Of a stretch of 8,764 bases of DNA, positions 1 to 5,902 are shown one piece after another. Source of the DNA: CAWUIO01 sp963922455 (GTDB lineage: Bacteria; Bacteroidota; Bacteroidia; Cytophagales; Microscillaceae); the NCBI GenBank assembly GCA_963922455.1, contig CAWUIO010000182.1:1-8764 (forward strand), written 5' to 3'. Within the stretch, counting starts at the first letter, position 1; every line of letters starts with the position of its first letter. The notes under the pieces are model-generated. The model was not told the DNA's origin and made no database searches. It worked only from the letters and a program-made list of their open reading frames with translations. A program made the translations under genes and the position numbers.

Positions 1-40
1 GATACCTTTTGGCCAAGAAAATATTTGTGGGTAATCGATA

Positions 41-152
41 GCATGTTTGAGCTCGCTGTTGGTTTGTGCGCTGGCCAGCGAGTAGTGATAGCCCGACCCC
101 GGCGGCACAAAACTTCCCTTTGGGTACGCACTCCCTCGCCGGGGGCAGCCCC
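41..152 (+). repeat. GC-rich structured dispersed repeat, left copy
   Basis: This copy shares three blocks with an inverted copy at 8417-8525. They are a 16-nt block at 41-56, a 36-nt perfect block at 73-108 and a 15-nt block at 138-152 (GCCGGGGGCAGCCCC). The spacers between the blocks differ in sequence. It can fold: CCCCGGCG (97-104) pairs with CGCCGGGG (137-144), and CTCGCTG (52-58) pairs with CAGCGAG (76-82). Conserved stems with variable loops suggest a structured RNA or a small non-autonomous repeat. It encodes no protein. Its end lies 89 nt before miaE. Which family it belongs to is unknown to me. Confidence 0.8.
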
Positions 153-158
153 TGAGCG

Positions 159-185
159 TTTTTTTGCCAGCCTTTGCCAAAAAAA
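159..185 (+). other. A/T hairpin between the repeat and miaE
   Basis: TTTTTTTG (159-166) can pair with CAAAAAAA (178-185) around an 11-nt loop. The T-run also follows the GC-rich repeat, so a weak transcription terminator for the repeat transcript is possible. The T-run starts 6 nt after the last repeat block and is absent from the other copy, so it is not part of the repeat. No clear promoter for miaE could be assigned. The nearest -7-like word is TAATTTAG at 191-198, without a well-placed TTG. Confidence 0.25.
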
Positions 186-241
186 ATAGGTAATTTAGTC
201 CTCGCAATTTAGGCTTAGTAGAGAAAAAAACCTGAATATAT

Positions 242-835
242 ATGTCATTAGAACTTGGTCTAGAAATATTAAATTGTGCCTCTAGCGAGGACTGGTTACA
301 AACGGTCATGCAAGATTTTGATACTTTTTTGCAAGACCACGCCAACTGTGAGCGGAAAGCCTCGGCGATGGCGATGAGTTTTATTGCTAAATATCCGGAC
401 CGTTACGAAATTATACCGGATTTGATTGATACCGCCGTGGAGGAGTTGCAACATTTTCGGCAGGTTTACAAAATTATGGAAAAAAGGCAGGTACCCTTAT
501 CTAAAGAAATGGCCAAAGACCCGTATGTGAGTCAGCTGCTTCAACTCATCCGTTCTTCCTCCGAAGAAAGGTTTGTGGACCGCTTAGTGATTGCATCCAT
601 CGTAGAATGGCGGGGCTGCGAACGGTTTAAAATGGTGGCAGAAGCCTTAGAAGATCCTGATTTAAGCCATTTTTATAAGGTGTTGTGGGAGTCTGAGGCG
701 CGCCATGGTGAAACTTTTACCCAAATGGCTCGTATTTATTTTCCAGATAATGAGGTAAATAGCCGTTTGGAGTATTTTCTGGAAGAAGAAGCCCGTATTT
801 TGAAGGGTCTTGCCCTGAGATCGGCACTTCACTAA
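242..835 (+). CDS. miaE: tRNA-(ms2io6A37) hydroxylase MiaE, diiron enzyme
   Basis: A 197-residue soluble protein that matches the MiaE family along its length. MiaE uses O2 and a non-heme diiron centre to hydroxylate the isopentenyl side chain of ms2i6A37 in tRNAs reading UNN codons. The visible ferritin-like ligand set is E37 (in CERKAS), E68 and H71 (in EELQH), E122 or E127 (in VEWRGCERF), and E152 and H155 (in SEARH), the usual two ExxH motifs of a four-helix bundle. The length suits the short form of the family. The ATG at 242 follows an A-rich leader without a Shine-Dalgarno sequence. It is transcribed away from the left repeat and is followed by 129 nt before the next gene on the same strand. 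MiaE needs the products of miaA and miaB, which are not in this window. The identification is firm; the exact tRNA substrates are inferred from the family. Confidence 0.9.
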   Translation: MSLELGLEILNCASSEDWLQTVMQDFDTFLQDHANCERKASAMAMSFIAKYPDRYEIIPDLIDTAVEELQHFRQVYKIMEKRQVPLSKEMAKDPYVSQLLQLIRSSSEERFVDRLVIASIVEWRGCERFKMVAEALEDPDLSHFYKVLWESEARHGETFTQMARIYFPDNEVNSRLEYFLEEEARILKGLALRSALH

Positions 836-925
836 AATATTGACAAGGCGGTAAAAAGGCACATCCCTGCTATTTAACTTTCAAATTTTGTTTAAAAAAA
901 AGCTGTTTTTTATCAACTTTCGTAA

Positions 926-943
926 AACAGATTAAATTCTGTT
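926..943. promoter_or_regulatory. N6-spaced dyad upstream of the unknown pair
   Basis: AACAGA (926-931) and TCTGTT (938-943) form a perfect 6-bp dyad around a 6-nt A/T spacer, centred about 30 nt before the ATG at 965. The geometry (half-site, N6, half-site) is that of CRP/FNR-type operators. The half-site differs by one base from the dyad upstream of ccoNO (AACTGA-N6-TCAGTT). It could be an operator for 965-1865, or a chance A/T-rich inverted repeat. No consensus -7 box was found nearby; the closest word is TAACTTTC at 875-882. Confidence 0.3.
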
Positions 944-964
944 AACCAAACTTTTTTAACACGC

Positions 965-1396
965 ATGCAGATGCATTTATCTCCTCTAGACATCTCCTCG
1001 TCTTGCCTCAGGGCTGAGTATAATACAAATAATTCTATTCTAGTGATGAGTAGTACCAAGGAGTATATGCCCATGGAAGATTTTAAAAAATTTTGCTTGT
1101 CCCTTTTAGGCCCTATCCGTACGAAAGGTTTAAAAACTTTAGTTTTTGATAAGCGTTCACTCCGGATTTTTCATCAGGGTTCTATGGTATGGTACTATAC
1201 CGATTGGAAGGATGAGCTTTATGCTTTGGGCATACGGAAAATTATTAAAATCCTTCCTAATGATACAACCTTTCAACTCAGTGTGAAAATTGGTAGGGAA
1301 AAAATAGAGAATACATATCCTGAGCATAAATTTCATGATATAAACATCCGTTATGTTAAAAGTTTAGAAGAAGCTCTTGCGACTGTTTCAACTTAG
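965..1396 (+). CDS. Hypothetical protein with FDKRSLR motif, paralog 1
   Basis: A 143-residue cytoplasmic protein with no signal peptide or membrane segment. I do not recognise a named family. It aligns without gaps over residues 61-100 to the next gene's product, with 24 of 40 residues identical. The shared motifs are FDKRSLR (61-67), W76-Y77, W81-K82, Y86, G89, RKI (91-93) and KILP (95-98). Predicted elements alternate: strand (about 25-30), helix (37-48), strand (57-62), helix (76-90), strand (91-97), helix (101-115), strand (126-131), C-terminal helix. This resembles small alpha/beta folds of the STAS/SpoIIAA type, a fold guess rather than a family assignment. The start could be ATG 965 or ATG 971. 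It lies 4 nt before the next gene, so the two are surely co-transcribed. A dyad at 926-943 may control both. Confidence 0.75.
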   Translation: MQMHLSPLDISSSCLRAEYNTNNSILVMSSTKEYMPMEDFKKFCLSLLGPIRTKGLKTLVFDKRSLRIFHQGSMVWYYTDWKDELYALGIRKIIKILPNDTTFQLSVKIGREKIENTYPEHKFHDINIRYVKSLEEALATVST

Positions 1397-1400
1397 CACT

Positions 1401-1865
1401 ATGAAAATAGAAAACTCTGAATTACTTGCTACCTTCCCCGATGCCAACTTATACCGTTATCCGGAAAAGAATATTTTGATGCTTCAAGCGCTTAGTGGTT
1501 TCATCTCGCACGATGATTTTAAGGAAGTCCATTTTTCGGTCGGGAATTACATTAAGCTATACAAGCCTGATAAATACATATTTGATAAGCGCTCCCTCCG
1601 AGTATTTCAGGAAAAATCCAGGCGTTGGTATTTTCTGGTCTGGAAAACCGAAATGTACAAGGAGGGATTGCGGAAAATTCATAAAATCCTGCCATATGAT
1701 GAGATTTTTCGGTTTCAGGTTGAGGGGGTTAGGGCCGATCTTGACTTAGACTTGAAAAATAAGACTGCCGTTTATCGTGATATGGAAATTTGCTATTTTG
1801 AGGATGTTGAAGATGCCTTATTGGGCTTTGAAGGCATCGTTGCCGGATGGCAACATTCAGCTTGA
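1401..1865 (+). CDS. Hypothetical protein with FDKRSLR motif, paralog 2
   Basis: A 154-residue paralog of the preceding gene's product. I chose ATG 1401 over an upstream in-frame TTG at 1377 for two reasons. It lies just after the previous stop (1396), and it puts FDKRSLR at residues 61-67, exactly as in paralog 1. Other shared residues are W76-Y77, W81-K82, E84, Y86, G89, RKI 91-93 and KILP 95-98. It has no membrane segment. The C-terminus carries an 11-residue tail (EGIVAGWQHSA) beyond the aligned part. The last 73 bp overlap the 3' end of the SafE-like gene on the other strand. The 4-nt gap to paralog 1 suggests one transcript and possibly translational coupling; the two proteins may form a heterodimer (inference). 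Function is unknown. A STAS-like alpha/beta fold is possible. Confidence 0.75.
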   Translation: MKIENSELLATFPDANLYRYPEKNILMLQALSGFISHDDFKEVHFSVGNYIKLYKPDKYIFDKRSLRVFQEKSRRWYFLVWKTEMYKEGLRKIHKILPYDEIFRFQVEGVRADLDLDLKNKTAVYRDMEICYFEDVEDALLGFEGIVAGWQHSA

Positions 1866-2554
1866 ACTTGCTGATTGACCCCTTCATAAATACGAGGGCT
1901 CAGGTAGGGAAGCCCTAAATTTAAGCCCCGAACAATAAACCAAAGCGCCATAATGACGGTGGCGGTAGGCAACATATTTTTTTGAAAACCCCAGGCCAAC
2001 TGCTTTTTTAAGTAAGGTGCTCCAAAAGTCGTCAAGAGCATGACCGGAAACGTGCCCGCACCAAACAACATCATATACCACACTGGCTCCCAAGCACTTC
2101 CTAAAGCTAAGGCCCCAGCCAGGGCAAGATACACCAGCCCACAAGGTAATAAGCCATTGATCATCCCTACGAAGAAGTAAGAAGCCCAGGACTTTTTATG
2201 GATAAAAAAGGAAAACCTTCTTTTTAACCAAGCATTGCTTTGGTATAGTGCCCGTTCCATAAAAGGCAATTTCCACCTTAGCTTGTAAAATACCAGGCTC
2301 AACAACAAGAAGATGCCAATGCCTATACTAAATCCTTGTTGAAGACGCGAGGCGGCTAGTCCTAGGCCCAAGAGGGCTAATATACTCCCCAGTAAGGCAT
2401 AGGTGACTATACGCCCCAAATTGTACAGTACTCGGCTGAGTAAAAGAGTAGACCACTGCCGATCTTTGACCGGCAAGGCAAGGGCGATGGGGCCACACAT
2501 GCCCACACAGTGGAGACTCCCCACCAAACCCATGAGGAAGGCTGAATAAAGCAT
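1793..2554 (-). CDS. TauE/SafE-like (DsbD_2 type) membrane protein of the cbb3 operon
   Basis: A 253-residue integral membrane protein of the SafE/COG2836 type, with about six hydrophobic segments (roughly 1-27, 41-68, 74-92, 123-150, 156-180, 195-212). Its hallmarks are the N-terminal SLHCVGMCGP motif (H15, C16, C20) and NGLLPCG (133-139, C138). Both are typical of the DsbD-related thiol/metal transporters found beside cbb3 oxidase genes. The hydrophilic tail contains C234-C235-H236, a possible metal-binding spot. The gene starts 7 nt after the ccoH stop and is the last gene of the operon, so a role in copper or thiol delivery for oxidase assembly is likely but inferred. The annotation 'sulfite exporter' often attached to this family should not be taken literally. 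Its 3' end overlaps the convergent gene 1401-1865 by 73 bp, covering residues 230-253. Confidence 0.82.
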   Translation of the reverse strand: MLYSAFLMGLVGSLHCVGMCGPIALALPVKDRQWSTLLLSRVLYNLGRIVTYALLGSILALLGLGLAASRLQQGFSIGIGIFLLLSLVFYKLRWKLPFMERALYQSNAWLKRRFSFFIHKKSWASYFFVGMINGLLPCGLVYLALAGALALGSAWEPVWYMMLFGAGTFPVMLLTTFGAPYLKKQLAWGFQKNMLPTATVIMALWFIVRGLNLGLPYLSPRIYEGVNQQVQAECCHPATMPSKPNKASSTSSK

Positions 2555-2561
2555 AGGTTGT

Positions 2562-3023
2562 TTAATTTAATAACTCAAGAATCCCCTCAGGCTTTACGCG
2601 CATTTTTTTCTCTAAATAATATGCCAAGCCATCGGCTTGCCAGTCTAACTTAATCCGCCAAAGGCCTGCTTGTAAACCCTTGCTTGGAATATACAAATTG
2701 CCCTCTTGGTCCAGCGTAAGCGGATACTTTTGATCTTTACGGGCATCGGAAGGACGGTACAAAGTAAGCATGCCTTGCACCTCCTCGTGATGGGGAAATT
2801 GTACTTGCAAGGCTGACGCCTCAGGCTTAAAACGGAACTCAGGCTCTTGTCTGAGATTTTGCGTATTGCTTATTTTATCTATTTCTTGTTGATAGGCAAT
2901 CTCCTGCTTGTAGTAATCTTTAGCTACCAAATTTACGTCGTATTGAAAGCTCATAACGACCATGGTGAGAATTAAAGTCACGAAAGCAATATAGGTAAGG
3001 GCAATTCGGTATCCCCAGTTCAT
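2562..3023 (-). CDS. ccoH: cbb3 oxidase assembly protein CcoH (FixH family)
   Basis: A 153-residue protein with one N-terminal membrane anchor (about 7-27) and a periplasmic domain. The family marker follows the anchor: DVNLVAKDYYKQEIAYQQEID (29-49) matches the DxxLVxxDYYxxExxYQxxID pattern of FixH. The rest (about 60-150) is a beta-rich domain, as in other FixH proteins. CcoH binds the assembling cbb3 complex and is needed for a stable oxidase. The gene lies 82 nt after ccoG, with a GC-rich hairpin in the gap, and 7 nt before the SafE-like gene. The ATG at 3023 opens with MNWGYRI, the usual FixH start in this phylum. The leader has no Shine-Dalgarno sequence. Confidence 0.88.
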   Translation of the reverse strand: MNWGYRIALTYIAFVTLILTMVVMSFQYDVNLVAKDYYKQEIAYQQEIDKISNTQNLRQEPEFRFKPEASALQVQFPHHEEVQGMLTLYRPSDARKDQKYPLTLDQEGNLYIPSKGLQAGLWRIKLDWQADGLAYYLEKKMRVKPEGILELLN

Positions 3024-3059
3024 AGTTGTAGTATTTAGGGTGAAAACTCATTATTGGTA

Positions 3060-3090
3060 GCGGAAGGGCCCCAGAGGGCTCCTTTACCGC
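3060..3090. other. Intercistronic GC-rich hairpin, ccoG-ccoH gap
   Basis: GCGG (3060-3063) pairs with CCGC (3087-3090), and the inner arms AAGGG and CCC pair with GGG and CCTTT, giving a strong imperfect stem. It begins about 15 nt after the ccoG stop. A TTTTT run (3091-3095) follows on the + strand, so it reads as an intrinsic terminator in the antisense direction. On the operon strand the run precedes the stem, which argues for an mRNA-processing or stabilising element rather than a terminator. Confidence 0.45.
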
Positions 3091-3105
3091 TTTTTGATCT
3101 ATGGC

Positions 3106-4545
3106 CTAATTGGCCGGGCCTAAGAAATTGGTGGTGATCGTTTCCATTAATTCATCTCCCGACCAAATTTCAATTTTTATGGGTGTTTTTAAGGGTTTTA
3201 GTGCATCTGGTGGAATATCTACCAAGAAAGATCCATTACTCGTAGCATTTTCGGGAGCAAGGAGTTCTTGACCAGCAATTTGTAATTTTCCCTCAATCCC
3301 GATAAGCTTTAAGGAGAGACTTTTCTCTTCAAAGGATTTATTGGCAATTTGGATACTGTATTGATTGCGAATATCCCCATTTGGCATCTCAGTAAACAGA
3401 GAACCAGGAACTCGTAAAACGGTGGCCTCAATATCGGCCCGGCTTCTTAAGAGGTAGACATCGAAGCTTAGTAAAGCTATTAATACAATACTATAGGCAA
3501 TGATACGCGGGGTGAAAGCCAACTTGGTTTTATTGACAATATTATTGTAGGAAGCATAGCGTATCAAGCCCTTGGGTTTCTCAATCTTATCCATTACTTG
3601 GTCACAAGCATCCATACAAGCCGTACAATTGACACACTCGAGTTGGGTCCCATTTCGGATATCAATGCCCGTGGGACACACCTGTACACATAATTTACAA
3701 TCAATGCAATCTCCTTTTGGGGTTTCCAAGTGATGGAGTTTCAGAGGGCCTTCTGGGCTATTTTTTTTGCGTTTGATTTTGCCCCGGGGCTCACCCCGTA
3801 TAAAATCATAGGCTACTACAATGGAGTCTTTTCCTAGCAATACTCCCTGTAAACGGCCATAAGGGCAAACAGCTATACAAGCTTGCTCTCTCAAATATGA
3901 AAAAACAAAATAAAACAAGCCCGTAAAAAACATTAGGCCCATGAATCCACTCAGATTATGCGTGGGAGGTTTGCTTACAATTGCTTGCACTTGGTCGATA
4001 CCCACGAGATAAGCCATGGCGGTATGAGCAACCAGTATCGCGATAAGAAAGAAAACTACTTGCTTTAGGGTCTTTTTGAATAGCTTCTCTTGATTCCAAG
4101 GCTGGGCATTCAGCTTTCGTTGTTTGTTGGCATCTCCTTCAATGAGATATTCGATACGTCGAAAAACCGACTCCATAAACAAAGTTTGAGGGCATATCCA
4201 GCCACACCAAATTCTGCCATATACGACCGTAAAAAGAATGATAAAGACAAAGAAGGTGATTAAAGTCAAGGCAAGCAGGTGAAAATCCTGGGGCATGAAC
4301 ACATTCCCGAACAGGATAAACTTGCGCTCGAATAAGTTAAGCAATAGAAATGGATGGCCTTCCACCCAAATGAAGGGCATAATAAAAAAGCCTCCTAAAA
4401 GTAAATAAGCGACCCAAGAACGCCACGTAGTAAATTGCCCTTTGGGTTTTTTGGCGTGAACCCAGATTCTTTTTCCAGTTTCATCAACCGTGGCAATGCT
4501 ATCTCGGTATTCTTCGGTATCAATGATATCTTCTAGCGTTTCCAT
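3106..4545 (-). CDS. ccoG: cbb3 oxidase accessory Fe-S protein CcoG (RdxA/FixG family)
   Basis: A 479-residue polytopic membrane protein with two 4Fe-4S ferredoxin motifs: C280-C283-C286-C290 followed by P, and C304-C307-C310-C314. Further paired cysteines lie in CGWICPQ (C114, C118) and CIAVCPYG (C223, C227), as in the NapH/FixG-type core. Hydrophobic segments lie near 45-62, 88-110, 162-182, 200-217 and 347-366. The C-terminal part (about 375-479) is a periplasmic Ig-like domain, as in FixG. CcoG is known to act in cbb3 biogenesis, with copper reduction proposed as its activity. The gene sits between ccoP (202 nt upstream) and ccoH (82 nt downstream). Length and motifs are complete, with no sign of damage. 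The start ATG 4545 is preceded by an A/T-rich leader without a Shine-Dalgarno sequence. Confidence 0.94.
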   Translation of the reverse strand: METLEDIIDTEEYRDSIATVDETGKRIWVHAKKPKGQFTTWRSWVAYLLLGGFFIMPFIWVEGHPFLLLNLFERKFILFGNVFMPQDFHLLALTLITFFVFIILFTVVYGRIWCGWICPQTLFMESVFRRIEYLIEGDANKQRKLNAQPWNQEKLFKKTLKQVVFFLIAILVAHTAMAYLVGIDQVQAIVSKPPTHNLSGFMGLMFFTGLFYFVFSYLREQACIAVCPYGRLQGVLLGKDSIVVAYDFIRGEPRGKIKRKKNSPEGPLKLHHLETPKGDCIDCKLCVQVCPTGIDIRNGTQLECVNCTACMDACDQVMDKIEKPKGLIRYASYNNIVNKTKLAFTPRIIAYSIVLIALLSFDVYLLRSRADIEATVLRVPGSLFTEMPNGDIRNQYSIQIANKSFEEKSLSLKLIGIEGKLQIAGQELLAPENATSNGSFLVDIPPDALKPLKTPIKIEIWSGDELMETITTNFLGPAN

Positions 4546-4623
4546 AGTACAATTAGCTTGGGTTTTGAAAATTTTTCATAGACGGGAAACTGCTTATAAG
4601 GGTTTAGAATGGTACCGTGGGGA

Positions 4624-4660
4624 GGAGAAGCACCTGCTCAGCTTTACCAGGCACTTCTCC
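4624..4660. other. Intercistronic hairpin, ccoP-ccoG gap
   Basis: GGAGAAG (4624-4630) pairs with CTTCTCC (4654-4660) and CCTG (4633-4636) with CAGG (4648-4651). A 2x2 internal mismatch separates the stems and the loop is 11 nt. It sits 88 nt after the ccoP stop in a 202-nt gap, the longest in the operon. No T-run follows on the operon strand, so it is more likely an mRNA stability or processing element, or a partial attenuator, than a full terminator. I saw no convincing promoter or small gene in the rest of the gap. Confidence 0.45.
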
Positions 4661-4747
4661 TTTCCTTTCCGGACACGCTATCTATTGGGTTTTTATCCTA
4701 GGGCTAAAACTTTGCTTGCGACTCCAAAGTAATAGCCATTAGGTTTC

Positions 4748-5650
4748 TTACTCTTCCGTATTTTCAGGAACATACTTATCTCCTTGGGCCGCTTTGGCAT
4801 TGGGCACGTCTATGCCTTGTAAAGTCAAGATAAAGCTGGCCACATTTTGCATTTCTTCCGGACGAAGTTGTTTTTGCCAGGATATCATCCCTTTTTCGGG
4901 GACTCCATACTTGATAGTCGTAAACACATCTTGAATACTCCCTCCGTGTAGCCAGAACTCATCCGTTAGATTAGGCCCGGTCAGGTTTCCTTCGGAAGCC
5001 CCTGATTTCCCGTGGCAGGGTGTACAGTTTTTCATAAAGATTTCCTTCCCATTAGCTAGGGCAGCTTCATCGTCTAGAACAAATGCCACATTGCTTTCAT
5101 CAATATTATTCGCTTGTAGTTTCTTATACTCTGCAATCTCAAAAGCTGCTTTTTCCATGGCTAATTCATACTCCTCTTCTTGCAGTGGTGAGAAGTTCAA
5201 CACATGGTAATTTACCATGTATAGAATACCAAAGGCCACTGTACCGTAGAAAAGGTAGACCCACCAGGGGGGTAAGTGGTTATCCAATTCACGGATTCCA
5301 TCATAATTGTGATCTAATAAGATGCTGTCTTCCTTTTCTAAAGGAATGGCATTGGTAAGCTGTCGGTCTAAGCTCTTCCAGAGACTTACGGCTTCGGCCT
5401 CCGGGGCAATTTCCTTAAAGACCACATTGCGAACAATCAATAAGGTATACAATACCGTGACTAAGACTAAAATACTAATCAAGATGGTTGTCCCGATCAA
5501 TAGGAGGAGAATCATCTCCTGCTCACTAATTTGGCTACTGGCCTTTGTGGTTTCGTCTTGGGCCCAGGCATTACCGGAGCTAAGTAAGAGGCCAACTATC
5601 AGGCTCAAGACAATTCGAAAGAATCTATGCTTAGGCATTTGAGGTATCAT
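4748..5650 (-). CDS. ccoP: cbb3 oxidase subunit III CcoP, single-heme form
   Basis: A 300-residue membrane-anchored cytochrome c that passes electrons to CcoNO. It has a signal-like N-terminal segment (about 11-29), a membrane segment (46-73) and the FixP N-terminal signature DNHLPPWWVYLFYGTVAFGI with its membrane helix (123-150). The c-type domain follows: one heme motif C209-T-P-C212-H213, with M255 in PEKGM the likely axial ligand. Proteobacterial CcoP has two hemes; here there is one CxxCH, so the electron path is shorter. The start is uncertain. ATG 5650 overlaps ccoQ by 20 nt; ATG 5638 (the fifth codon) overlaps by 8 nt and gives a cleaner signal sequence, MPKHRFF. Either overlap suggests translational coupling to ccoQ. 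The acidic, lysine-containing C-terminal tail is unremarkable. Confidence 0.93.
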   Translation of the reverse strand: MIPQMPKHRFFRIVLSLIVGLLLSSGNAWAQDETTKASSQISEQEMILLLLIGTTILISILVLVTVLYTLLIVRNVVFKEIAPEAEAVSLWKSLDRQLTNAIPLEKEDSILLDHNYDGIRELDNHLPPWWVYLFYGTVAFGILYMVNYHVLNFSPLQEEEYELAMEKAAFEIAEYKKLQANNIDESNVAFVLDDEAALANGKEIFMKNCTPCHGKSGASEGNLTGPNLTDEFWLHGGSIQDVFTTIKYGVPEKGMISWQKQLRPEEMQNVASFILTLQGIDVPNAKAAQGDKYVPENTEE

Positions 5651-5849
5651 AAGAGTTTAGATAATTTGATTGGTCAGGATATTCTTCTGGGTCAAGCTCC
5701 AAAGGAAGCTCTTTCATCTTCTGAACATAGCTTTTTTTCAGTCGGAGCATATAGATGAGCATCAATACGAAGAACCCAAAGAAGATAATAAGGGAAATAA
5801 TCGGATAGATGGCTACATTCTGGACAAGCTCAAAATAATGTTTAAACAT
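5631..5849 (-). CDS. ccoQ: cbb3 oxidase small subunit CcoQ-like
   Basis: A 72-residue protein with one membrane helix (about 13-35), then a basic stretch (RLKKSYVQKMK) and an acidic tail (ELDPEEYPDQ). Size, topology and position between ccoNO and ccoP identify it as the CcoQ-type subunit, which in other bacteria stabilises the oxidase against oxygen damage. Sequence conservation in CcoQ is low, so the call rests largely on context. It starts 53 nt after the ccoNO stop, behind a UUCG hairpin, and its 3' end overlaps the start of ccoP. Confidence 0.8.
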   Translation of the reverse strand: MFKHYFELVQNVAIYPIISLIIFFGFFVLMLIYMLRLKKSYVQKMKELPLELDPEEYPDQSNYLNSYDTSNA

Positions 5850-5868
5850 ATCGCTATCTTTTTAAGGT

Positions 5869-5891
5869 GGAGAAAGCCCGAAGGCTTCTCC
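5869..5891 (-). other. Intercistronic UUCG hairpin, ccoNO-ccoQ gap
   Basis: On the operon strand GGAGAA-GCC and GGC-T-TTCTCC form a 9-bp stem with a one-base bulge, capped by a C(UUCG)G tetraloop, one of the most stable RNA loops. It lies 11 nt after the ccoNO stop and 19 nt before the ccoQ ATG. It has no T-run and is therefore not a typical terminator. It probably protects the 3' end of the ccoNO message or sets the subunit ratio (inference). Confidence 0.55.
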
Positions 5892-5902
5892 AGTTAATAA
5901 AT

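Noticed and set aside
1377..1400. Upstream TTG start for the second unknown gene
   Set aside because: The ATG at 1401 aligns the FDKRSLR motif exactly with paralog 1 and avoids overlap with the first gene.
1495..1749. 84-codon + strand frame inside the second unknown gene
   Set aside because: It overlaps, in another frame, a gene supported by a close paralog.
4490..4732. 80-codon + strand frame covering the ccoG start and the ccoP-ccoG gap
   Set aside because: It is antisense to ccoG, shows no family motif, and includes the 4624-4660 hairpin. Its composition reads as a shadow.
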